DNA of 64,000 bases from Psococerastis gibbosa (Eukaryota; Arthropoda; Insecta; Psocodea; Psocidae), in assembly GCA_963971405.1 (NCBI GenBank), contig OZ020488.1, forward strand, positions 11,411,261-11,475,260, in the 5' to 3' direction. A program made the position numbers and the translations under genes. Each line of letters begins with the position of its first letter. The first letter of the stretch is position 1. The notes beneath the pieces were generated by a model. The model was given only the letters and a program-made list of their open reading frames with translations, made no database searches and was not told where the DNA came from. This document shows, piece after piece, positions 54,612-63,086 of this stretch.

Positions 54612-54843
54612 CGACTTGACTGTCCTATGCCCCAGCCCATAGGACAGTGGACCTCCTGATTATAGTGGATTCCGAACCACTTGGGAAACACAGTGAAGTC
54701 ACATGATTAGTTCGGAGGTGACCAGGACAAGTCCTACCATGTTTCCCTACCGGCGCTGTGCACATGACCAAGTTATCTGCAGCTTTGAACCTGCTCTGGT
54801 CCGCTGGATTCAACTTGGTATGGCGGCCGGCTGTCACCTCATG
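54612..54843 (-). repeat. Family C repeat, copy 4, minus strand
   Basis: Inverse of GGCCGCCATACCAAGTTGAA ... GGAATCCACTATAATCAGGA. Very close to copy 1 at 15822, including the same shortened 3' end, so these two form a subfamily. Confidence 0.7.
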
Positions 54844-55148
54844 TCTTCCTCTATGCCCTTCTACTTTGCCCCAGCCCCCCCCCCCCCCAAAAAAAAATAC
54901 CCCTGGCTACGGTGTTGTACCTCTGGCAAATGAACTAAGCCCTATTGCTGCTACGATATAGTCAAGGTATACATCCCACAAGCTCCCAACGTAGCCACTT
55001 AACAACCGCCTCACATTACTGCAGCTCCCATCAGAGTTCTGACAGGTGTGTTGTCAATCTATCATGCATTCGGTCATTGACACCACTCGCACTGTATGTT
55101 ACTGCTGCAAGTCAAAACTTAAGGCAAGAAGTTTTCACAATCTTTGCC
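54844..55148. other. Non-coding sequence with C-run
   Basis: C-run at 54876-54888 followed by CCTGGCTACGGTGTTG, a possible lone end of a CGTAGCCAGG MITE. No gene. Confidence 0.4.
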
Positions 55149-55310
55149 AAAGGCCGTAGCCAAGGGGGGGGGGTTTCATGGAGGTTCAAACCTCCCCCGA
55201 AACGAAATGGCTTGATACTAGATAGAATAGGAAAAATAAAAACCACTGTGTAATATCAAATGAAATTTCTGAACCCCCCCCCCCCCGGAAAAATCCTGGC
55301 TACAGTCTTG
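55149..55310. mobile_element. hAT-like MITE, CGTAGCCAGG family
   Basis: 162 bp: AAAGGCCGTAGCC and inverse CAAGACTGTAGCCAGG, flanked by a perfect 8-bp duplication TCTTTGCC (55141-55148, 55311-55318). The interior GATACTAGATAGAATAGG is shared with 38378, inverted. G-run left, C-run right. Confidence 0.85.
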
Positions 55311-55318
55311 TCTTTGCC

Positions 55319-55507
55319 AGTGTCTCAGTGGCTGCCTCCCCGCCACCTGTCTGTGGATCTAGGGCTATATAGTAGTAAGCCTCGGGTCACGGACGTTGGA
55401 GTGTGTGGTCCAAGGGCTGGAAAAACAAACAGCATTACTAGAGATATTTTCACTAGGCCAGTAAATAATCCATGTCAGCAAGTGCTATAAAAAAGTCACG
55501 GCATGTA
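55319..55507. other. Short non-coding spacer
   Basis: Nothing recognised. Confidence 0.4.
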
Positions 55508-55990
55508 GTCAGGAGCGGATATACGGGGGGGGGGGCTATGGGGGCTATTGCCCCCCCCCCCATTAGGTACTGAGTTTACACTAGATAGAACTGTATTTTT
55601 AACTATATACAACTACAAAATTCATTACCTCTACTAACAATCAACATTTAAAAATCATAAATCCAAGTGTTACTGCTCTCAAAATGCGTAAAACCTCACT
55701 ATTTCAGACCTATTTTTCAAAAAATTTGTACCGGGGGGAGGGGACCCCTGGGCCCCCCTTGTGCACAATTGCATTATTTCTCTGAAAATGCGTAAAACCC
55801 CAATATTTGAGCTCTACTTTTAAAAAATTACACCTGGGGAGACCCCTGGGCCCCCTTTCATATCTTGCGAACCCTCTGGCTCATGCGCAAAGGACACCAT
55901 GGTCATTAATTTAAAAGCTGCGTACGTCCATGAGAACGGGTTTCCCCATTTTATACACTTTTATGAAAATGGGTGGAGGGGCAATTATAT
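55508..55990. mobile_element. Family G DNA transposon piece
   Basis: AGCGGATATACGGGGGGG, a 14-base C-run, ACACTAGATAGAACTGTA, two AAAATGCGTAAAAC blocks, and CGTCCATGAGAACGGGTTTC. The 3' part matches 5950-6075 next to the LTR element. The far terminus (TGGATCCGCCACTG, about 56333-56346) may belong to it, with a SINE2 inserted before it. Confidence 0.5.
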
Positions 55991-56074
55991 TGGCAATTTT
56001 TTCAATTTCATCTTTTATATTAGTATTTAATCTTAGCCCCCTCCTTGGTCTCATTCTAGATCCGCGGCCGCGCC

Positions 56075-56268
56075 TGAGGCCCCTGAGAGTTGTGGTACAG
56101 ACAGCAACTTTCACCCGAAAAGTTGTTGGTTCGAGTTGCACACCTACTATATATTTTGGCAAGCTGGTATACGTTCTCGATATCAATCTAGACCTGGACA
56201 AGCTGAGACAAGCTTACTTAAACAGGCGAAAGCATGACTTAACTAAGTACAGAGACGAGTCTATATAA
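56075..56268 (+). repeat. SINE2 copy with tRNA-like head
   Basis: The head AGAGTTGTGGTACAGACAGC ... GTTGGTTCGAGTTGC is the same type as the SINE1 head. It joins directly to the SINE2 body (CAAGCTGGTATACGTTCTCG, GACAAGCTGAGACAAGCTTA) and tail. This copy shows that SINE2 carries a SINE1-type promoter head. Confidence 0.75.
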
Positions 56269-57104
56269 TTTATATATTTAATAATTTTATTGCAGCAACT
56301 TGACTCAGGGGCCCACTCTATCTAAGGCTCTATGTGGATCCGCCACTGACTTTCACAGTGCAAAACTGAAACAGCGCAATAATTACTCAAAATCATACCT
56401 CGCAAGCCTACTGGACCCTAAATGATTAACCACCTAAATAGACCGGCGTTCCAGCAAGTGCAGACATTTAGACTTATGAATAACTAATGTCTAGACTTTT
56501 GCAAAGCCCCTTTTACCAACGGACCTAGGTACAGTTGCATCTGCCTAATCCAATTAGTGCAACAAAATTGTCCAACACGGGTAATTAGGTGTTGGGCCCT
56601 GGACAGTGGAAGAGTTACGGGGGACGTAGCAACAATAGGCTAAGACTATGTGAATATCTTAATTGAGTGCCGGATGTACAATTGCCACTGCATGCTGTCA
56701 GCAATTAATTCGAAATTTATAGCAGTGCTAACGAGGTTCCGTTTAAGGTCTTTAGCCCCCCATTGCTTGCGACGCGTCACTGACCAGTCTACTTTTCAAG
56801 CCCTCCTTTTATTTTCAATGTGTAGCTGCATTGGAGCTAAGTCTGATAAGAAATATCGGGTAGACAATAGGAAGGGTGAGGGAAAGAGTACCCCTTTTTT
56901 GCAACGAGTGAACTGATGAGCTAGTCAGAAAAGGCGCTACAAATTGCTTTTTAGGGCCCGAACCTATTCTCCCTGTTGTTTTGAAAATATTTCAACAGCC
57001 TACATTGAGAGCTTGAAATAGTATGGTGGTTAACTCCCAAATTGCGTATATCGAAATTGTTCATCCCTACTCAGAAAACATGAGGGTTACATGGACTGAA
57101 TGTC
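56269..57104. other. Non-coding sequence
   Basis: No gene recognised. Confidence 0.45.
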
Positions 57105-57295
57105 AGTAGAAAGACGGCTCGAACGTCCTGGGCAGTTCAGAGGCCACGTGGCCAAACTGGGTCATGTAGGTCCTACCGTCTACCGGCACTTCAATGAGTC
57201 CGAGGAAACCGCGGAACACGTGGTCGGCACGGTCCATCACTGAGGCGGTTTTGGGGCTGCCTACATCGACTAGGTCGATCTAATTGACTTGCCAT
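57105..57295 (+). pseudogene. LINE zinc-motif/C-terminal remnant
   Basis: HFNESEETAEHVVGTVHH then GAAYID and VDLID: a decayed version of the EETAEH ... C-terminal block that follows RNase H in I/R1/Jockey-type LINEs. Confidence 0.45.
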
Positions 57296-57524
57296 GAAAG
57301 GACATGATTTTTTCTGCTAACAAGGTTAAGCTGCTGCTTTTCAACAGGCAATGGTCATAGTAAGAATGATTGGGATGTGATCCCAATAATTATGCTGTTC
57401 AAAAATAAAAGGGCCCCAAAACCTATGCTCAACTCTTGAAATAATGACAAATAACCCCTTTTCTTGGTGTATACGCGATTTTCGGCAAGTTCTTTTTGGA
57501 CTGTGGTGTCACGTGGGATGGCTT

Positions 57525-57645
57525 TCAAGCTGGTACACGCCCTCAAAGTAAACCCACATCGGCTAAAAGCGACAATGGACAAGCTGGTTAATGCTTACCA
57601 ACGGCACAACCTAAGAGAAGCGTGACTTAACCAAGTTCAGATGCA
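57525..57645 (+). repeat. SINE2 3' part
   Basis: CAAGCTGGTACACGCCCTCA, GCGACAATGGACAAGCTG and CTTAACCAAGTTCAGATGCA: diverged SINE2. Confidence 0.55.
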
Positions 57646-57877
57646 ACTAAGTTATTCTACCATAATAATACTAGTAAAAAACGCAATTCAATTACTAGCC
57701 TAAATTATGCAATCGGTGTCAGAACTATATTACGATATAACAAGCCCATTTCTTCGGCTTTACGGGTCAGAGGCAGTTTCCGCAGGCTCTTCCGCCAACA
57801 CCTCGGAAGATGGCCCCCGGACAATGTGCGGAAAAAGTGTGACAGAGGCGACTGCTGTGGTCGGGTGGCCACAAGTC

Positions 57878-57885
57878 TTTAAAAG
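57878..57885 (+). promoter_or_regulatory. Possible TATA-like element
   Basis: TTTAAAAG lies 38 bp upstream of the ATG of the secreted-protein gene. If used, the 5' UTR would be very short, so an upstream promoter or non-coding exon is just as likely. Confidence 0.2.
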
Positions 57886-57923
57886 TGGCGCACCCATCAC
57901 ACCTTCTTGCATTCGTCGCCAAG

Positions 57924-58040
57924 ATGTCATTACGAATGTGTACAGTGGCTGTGACCGTAGTGGTTGTGTTGTTACTGTTCATGGAGGGTGTGGACGCACA
58001 GGAGGGGCAGAAGAAAATGGTCAAACGCAGGAAAATTCAG
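57924..58040 (+). CDS. Secreted CUB-family-like protein, exon 1 (signal peptide)
   Basis: 39 codons from an ATG with an A at -3 (GCCAAGATGT) to a consensus donor CAG|GTACGT. The peptide has a short basic start, a valine/leucine core (about residues 8-19) and VDA as a likely cleavage site before QEGQKK, so the product should enter the secretory pathway. It ends in a very basic stretch (KKMVKRRKIQ), possibly a proprotein-convertase-type site. The intron is phase 0. Exons 2 and 3 follow on the same strand with matching phases, which supports the start. The frame differs from the longer overlapping one, which I treat as a shadow. Intron 1 carries a LINE tail, SINE1 and a Penelope-like remnant. 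Confidence 0.75.
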
Positions 58041-58189
58041 GTACGTTTGCCGACTAGGTAGGGTAGGTCTTTCCAACCCTGGGGAGATTTAGGAACACCT
58101 GCCATCAAGTTCTGGGGAATGAAGTTTGAGACTAAATGAATGAGTGTCTGCTCCATTTTTATTTTCTCTTCTTTCTTTTGTTTTTTTTT

Positions 58190-58300
58190 TTCAGGAAAAA
58201 TTTTATGTTATTAATTTGAAAAATAATCGGTGAACTAAAATAGGTGAGCTTCGGAACTAAAGCTCACCTAATATAAAGACGTTTTTCATTTCATTTCATT
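58190..58300 (+). repeat. LINE-type 3' tail with (ATTTC)n
   Basis: GGTGAGCTTCGGAACTAAAGCTCACC forms a hairpin, followed by TATAAAGACGTTTTTCATTTC and repeated ATTTC. The microsatellite tail is typical of some LINEs; the insert in 25298-25400 ends the same way on the minus strand. Confidence 0.45.
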
Positions 58301-59121
58301 TCCTAATCCTGCGAACATGAAGTCGTGGATACAGCTAGATCCCAAAATCTTGCTCCTGCAAGTCGACCCATAAGATGCCCTTTAAATAATAAATTTCCCA
58401 GTAATAATAATTCATTCATATTCAATGTACACTAATTAAAATTCGCTACCTTCCATAAAAAGTTGCGTATACGAATTTAACAAAATTCATAGCCTTCACG
58501 AGCTCCAACCTGGGTGAAACCTGCTAAATACAATTGTAATGATGCACCTTAACTGTGAGTCTTGTACACCTTTGCCGTTTAAAACATTGTTTCGGCATTA
58601 GCATTGGCCAATTTAAAATTATGATGCTCAGTCTTTCGGAAAAGGACAATAAGACGGATTGGATTTTGAGCACTGAATCATTTTTCTTGGAAACTTCAAT
58701 GCTCAATTGCTCATTGTTGTTAAAAGTTCAATGGACAGTAGTGGTACCTGTCTGCTGTATTAAATGTCACCTTGGCAGACATTTCGAAGGAGCTCGAGTA
58801 CGAACGAATTTTACTTGGGGGAGTCTGCCCTATTATCGTAAATGATTTTGATGAGTCTTTTAAGTTGGTTTGATAAGCATACAATTTGACATACCGAAAT
58901 GAGTGGTATAGCCAATTTGATAGCACCAAACAGACGAAATTTGAAAAGTGTAAAAATGTTTATTGGTTATTTTCTAATATGCTACGGTGGAAAAACTGGA
59001 GCACCCCCAGTATTAGGCTGTTGTGTCATTTGATTGAATTTAGGCTGTAAAATATTTAGTGGTTGCTCAATCGTCGTCTTGAAATCTAGGGGTGCTTTTG
59101 TACCTGAGCACCACACAAGTA

Positions 59122-59262
59122 TCAGGACATGTATAAAGTAGCGGTACGGACTCCGATCTTCAACCGAAAGTTTGTTGGTTCGAGTCCCACACTTGCTATA
59201 TTTTCAGGCCTTGCGTCGTAGGGCACATAAAGTAGGCAGTCCCGGACCACTTGTGTAATTTA
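59122..59262 (+). repeat. SINE1 head copy, plus strand
   Basis: GTACGGACTCCGATCTTCAA ... GTTGGTTCGAGTCCCACACT is the tRNA-like head, then GCTATATTTTCAGGCC and a shortened body. The tail is missing. Confidence 0.65.
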
Positions 59263-59474
59263 TTAGGCCTACATTACCAAATAAGGGGAATGTATTAAAT
59301 TTATAATATATTGTAAGTCTTTGCGTAGGCCTACATGGGTAGAGGATACAGTATTACAAGACTATATATACGAGATAGAACTTACCCAAGAAAAACGCCA
59401 TAGTTTACAATAATTCAACACTGTAGGTACGCGCGGTATGAAAATTCGAAAAACTATTGAATAATTTTGTCTTT

Positions 59475-59705
59475 CTGTAACTGCGAAGGCTTTCACGGCC
59501 GGAGTCAGATGAAGAAATGGTAGAATCCCGGCTGTTGGCCGTTTTCGACCTCAAAGTGAACTTCCAAATGTTTCGTCAACAGCTGCGGTCGGCAACATCA
59601 GTGGCGCTGCATAGACTTCAAAGGTTGTACCTCAGGGGTGGCTGTTGACGATACGTTTGGAAGTTCACTTTCAGATCGACTACGGGTGTCTACTGTTTCT
59701 TCATC
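59475..59705 (+). mobile_element. Penelope-like element remnant (tentative)
   Basis: GAAGGCTTTCACGGCCGGAG, TGGCCGTTTTCGACCTCAAA, TTCGTCAACAGCTGCGGTCG and GGCTGTTGACGATACGTTTG. Two partly inverted halves share AACTTCCAAATGTTTCGTCA / TGACGATACGTTTGGAAGTT. Related to 19376. Confidence 0.45.
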
Positions 59706-59741
59706 AATTTTGTCTTTAATTTCTGATTTTCATTCCTTTAG

Positions 59742-59898
59742 GTAACTACGGATGCCAGCGGAGCAGTAAAATTTATACAGCAACCTCGTAGGAAGCGACC
59801 GATGGGCAATTTAAAGAAGCCTGCTACCACCCCCAACCCCTTCAATCAGCCACCCCTAAATACTTACGGCGAGAACACGGTTGAACGCGATGGCAGAT
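59742..59898 (+). CDS. Secreted CUB-family-like protein, exon 2 (linker)
   Basis: 157 bp between a TTCCTTTAG acceptor and a T|GTAAGT donor: 52 codons plus one base (phase 1). It encodes VTTDASGAVKFIQQPRRKRP, then a lysine/proline/threonine-rich segment and NTYGENTVERDGR. RRKR is a possible furin-type site. There is no domain; the low-complexity basic linker fits the variable region between signal peptide and cysteine motif in this family. Phase 1 joins exon 3 in the correct frame, giving a Phe codon across the junction. Confidence 0.75.
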
Positions 59899-61300
59899 GT
59901 AAGTATGGTATAATCAGACAACTTAAGATAAGATAAATAAAACGACAACAGCGATACCTTATGGAAACACAGTGTTTCATGTTGGAATCTGACTTGCAGC
60001 AACATGTCAAAATGAACAATCTGAGCTCTCTCCATCCTGCTGCTGCTGTGTAAGTTTCTAAGTTATATGTATATAAAAAACAGAATTTTCATTTTTATTT
60101 ATTTTTATTCCTGACATCCTCACGGTTGTCCATTATATATTTTTTAAATCAAGGTAAATAACTGTAGCCGATCGCTGTTAGGGTTGGCCATATATTTCAC
60201 ATCAGAATGTAGAGGAGAATTTTTTCTAATGGATTTGACATTTTTATAGCTCGGAAATTTGAATTTATAGGGGGTTCCCCCTCCGTATGTATCTGGCTAA
60301 AATTATTTCATCCCATAATAATTTCCTAAGCAAATTAAATATTTAATGACGTCAATTCTCTCAACTAAAATGGTTAAACTGCATCAAAATTGAAAATGGG
60401 CATTGTTAATTGATCAGAAAAATTACTGATAGTTATAAAAACAACGGGAAATTAAATTAAATACACAATTAGCGATCGTATCTTACATTAGTTCATTGAT
60501 AATTGGTAATCCACCTGATTTATTACCATAATTTGTGAGATCTGACTGGTTTTTCACACGATGTAGCTATATGACTCGCTTTATAAGTACATTATTAAGT
60601 ACATTGCAAACTCAGCATGTTTGACCATGTATTGATCCTTATCAGCATAGCAACACCATTTGGGGACAACTTGTAGCACAACTGTCAAGTCAGACTGTCA
60701 GTTTCTGCCATATACCTTTACACATTCAGACCAAATGGGATGGAGGACATCCACACTACTCGTCGTTTGTGCAACGTCGAATTTCAGAATCGATCATTGC
60801 AGAGCTGAAAAAAGTATCATAGGTGTTAAAAAAATATTTCTCAACATTTCGACACATGATTTTATGAGGCGAATGAATACAGAAGCCGGGTTGCTGCTGA
60901 CGGTTAAGAAACGGAAACTAATATGTGATATTTAAAGAATAAAAAGATGCACTGCTGAACATTGAAGTAGCCTACTACTCCACGCTAAATCGTTAAGAAG
61001 CGGAAGATAACAAATTTCGGTCATGTGATGAGGAACGAAAAGTATCGCCTTCTGCATGTAATAATCCAAGGGAAGAAGGACAGAGAATTCCCAGCAGAAG
61101 ACGAATATCCCCGTTGAGAAAACCAGAGGCAGTGGTTTGTTTGGCAAGAGCACGATTTCACTTTTCAGGGCAGCCAGTCTCCATGGTCCAATTTGCCATG
61201 ATGATCGCAAATCTTCGCTAGAAAAGGCATATAAAGAAGAAGAACAGAACTTCATTGAATGTTTCTACTGTGTACTACTTATTAATATATTTTTTTTCAG
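59899..61300 (+). other. Intron 2 of the secreted-protein gene
   Basis: GTAAGT donor, TTTTTTTCAG acceptor. The 3' part is filled by LINE family R copy 4, whose end lies only about 40 bp before the acceptor. Confidence 0.7.
60830..61262 (+). pseudogene. LINE family R 3' end, copy 4 (intronic)
   Basis: RMNTEAGLLLTVKKRKL, GHVMRNEKYRLLHVIIQGKK-like and FRAASLHGPICHDDRKSSLE (frameshifted MIANLR region). An extra stretch of about 90 bp interrupts it near 60930-61010. Same strand as the host gene. Its end and the following exon are both present again at 45895-46525. Confidence 0.7.
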
Positions 61301-61453
61301 TTTTATCGCTTTTTACCGTGGTTGAATTCAAGAATCAGGTATGTGCCGCCAGTTCTGGCGACAATGGGACATGTTTGTCTTCCGCAGAATGTACTGACCG
61401 CGGAGGGGTAGCCAGCGGACCTTGTGCCAACGGATTCGGAGTATGTTGTGTAT
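61301..61453 (+). CDS. Secreted CUB-family-like protein, exon 3 (cysteine motif)
   Basis: 153 bp, phase 1 at both ends. It encodes LSLFTVVEFKNQVCAASSGD, then NGTCLSSAECTDRGG and ANGFGVCC. The order LF.VV.F.N..C ... NGTC...(S/A)EC..(R/K)GG..SG.CA.GFGVCC is, from memory, the hallmark of a large arthropod family of secreted proteins in which this six-cysteine block is followed by CUB domains. The CUB part is not in this exon and would lie beyond 61453, past the MITE and hAT element or outside the window. The family is common but its biochemical role is not established to my knowledge. The donor T|GTAAGT is consensus. Confidence 0.85.
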
Positions 61454-62489
61454 GTAAGTAACACCCAACTAAATTTCACTGTTGACTATGCTCAAGGCCG
61501 CAGGGAGACGGGTAAGCCGGTTTTAACCCCCCCCCCCCCCTTATAGAAAATAAAAAAATAATGCGAAAAGCTCTACAATTTTGCATCTATACAAGGCCGT
61601 GGCCAGGTTTTGATTTCAGGGGGGTCCAAAAAAAATTTTTTACGTAATGAATTAAATTTTTTGAATTGAATTTAATGAATTAATGGTTAAATTCTCCAAA
61701 CCATACAGGTTTACATACAGAAATTTATTTCGGAGGGGGGGGTCCGGACCCCATGGACCACCCCCCTGGGCACGGGCATGCATCTATACTTGAAAATTAT
61801 CTCCCACAGAGGTTAACCGCGGACCCCTCTGGAGTATTTTCAATAAGTCTGTAAGAGAGAAAATTCCTCAGTATACTAGCAACAGCCCATTTGATATTGT
61901 ACATAACTTATTTTATATTGAATTGTAGGCATAGCCTTATGTATATAAAAATATAGCCTACCCATAGCCATTGAATATATGACACTTCTGTTATATTTTC
62001 AATGCCATAGCCTACCTACACCGGTGATTTATATTTTATCGCCGTTTCTTAGGCAAAACAGTGAAAACATATTAATAAAATTTAATTGTAATGTAATATT
62101 AATAAATATTTTATCAAGATATATATCAATAAAAATAAAACAATAACAATGAATCTTTCGCGCCAACGAAATTGTTTAAAAAAACTGAATGCATGCGCCA
62201 TCTGTGTGGTTAAATACTCACGGAATGTTTCATATTTTCTCCGATAGATCGCAGCACTATGTCTATACCAGCGGAAAAATTCGTATCCAAGTTTTTTGCT
62301 TATTTTTCTTGGTTTCTTACTTTCTTTCAAGAAACTATCCCGAGGGAATAGGGATTCCCCCATTTCCCCCCTTAATCATTTATAATAATTTATCAATCAT
62401 TTACGGTAGGTACCTACCTATCATTATTTAGGAGCATGTACCCTACATGCTTCGAGATTATGGGATGTAATATTATTGGATATTGGAAT
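61454..62489. other. Start of intron 3
   Basis: GTAAGT donor, then AT-rich sequence with a C-run at 61527-61539, a MITE (61592-61780) and no further recognisable exon. The frames at 62082-62431 are unsupported. Confidence 0.55.
61592..61780. mobile_element. hAT-like MITE, CGTAGCCAGG family
   Basis: 189 bp: CAAGGCCGTGGCCAGG and the inverse of CATGCCCGTGCCCAGG, flanked by a perfect 8-bp duplication CATCTATA (61584-61591, 61781-61788). G-run near 61734 and C-run near 61760. Confidence 0.9.
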
Positions 62490-62534
62490 CAGGCCCGGCC
62501 CGTCCTATGGGCAAGTGGAGCGGCCGCACCAGGC

Positions 62535-62578
62535 GCCGAGTCGAAGGGGGCGCCGCGAGACGCCCCCTTGGACTCGGC
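62535..62578. repeat. Subterminal hairpin of the hAT element
   Basis: GCCGAGTCGAAGGGGGCG, 8-base loop, CGCCCCCTTGGACTCGGC. 17 of 18 positions pair. It could bind transposase or form a cruciform; the function is inferred. Confidence 0.75.
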
Positions 62579-63086
62579 TTTGTGTTTTCAAGCGGGATAA
62601 TTTAAAAAAAATAAAAATAAAATAATTTTTATAGAAGACTTGTTTTAAATCTGGCGCCAACCGGTTTAACGTGGTGGAACGTTAACTCCTTCCACGACAA
62701 CTCCGAGTGGTTATGTTGGCCACCCTAACTAAAATGGCAGATCATAGCATTGTTATTGGTTACTAATTTCAGCTTCACTCGTATCTCTTGTGAGATTTTT
62801 ATAAATAATTGCAATTGGCAACAAAAAAATTTTAAGGTAAGCAGACGCAGATGCTTTATAGCGGTATTTGTATTAAGTTGTTGTTATAATAAATAAGAGA
62901 GTTACAAAGCAGATTAAGAAGTGGCTCGGCTTGCAATTCTGCGAATGGTTTGTGTTTGTTATTAATATCAAATAAGAGAATTTATGTCTACTGTATGTCC
63001 AACTTATTGTATATTTATTTATTTTGGACTTTATTTAGACTTAAGGTAATTTATGTGTCTTTTATTTTAGCAACTTTGCAAAGGCA

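Larger units (their letters stand above)
58041..59741 (+). other. Intron 1 of the secreted-protein gene
   Basis: GTACGT donor and TTCATTCCTTTAG acceptor. It contains a LINE-type tail with (ATTTC)n (58190-58300), a SINE1 head copy (59122-59262) and a Penelope-like remnant (59475-59705). The frame at 58555-58845 has no recognised domain. Confidence 0.65.
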
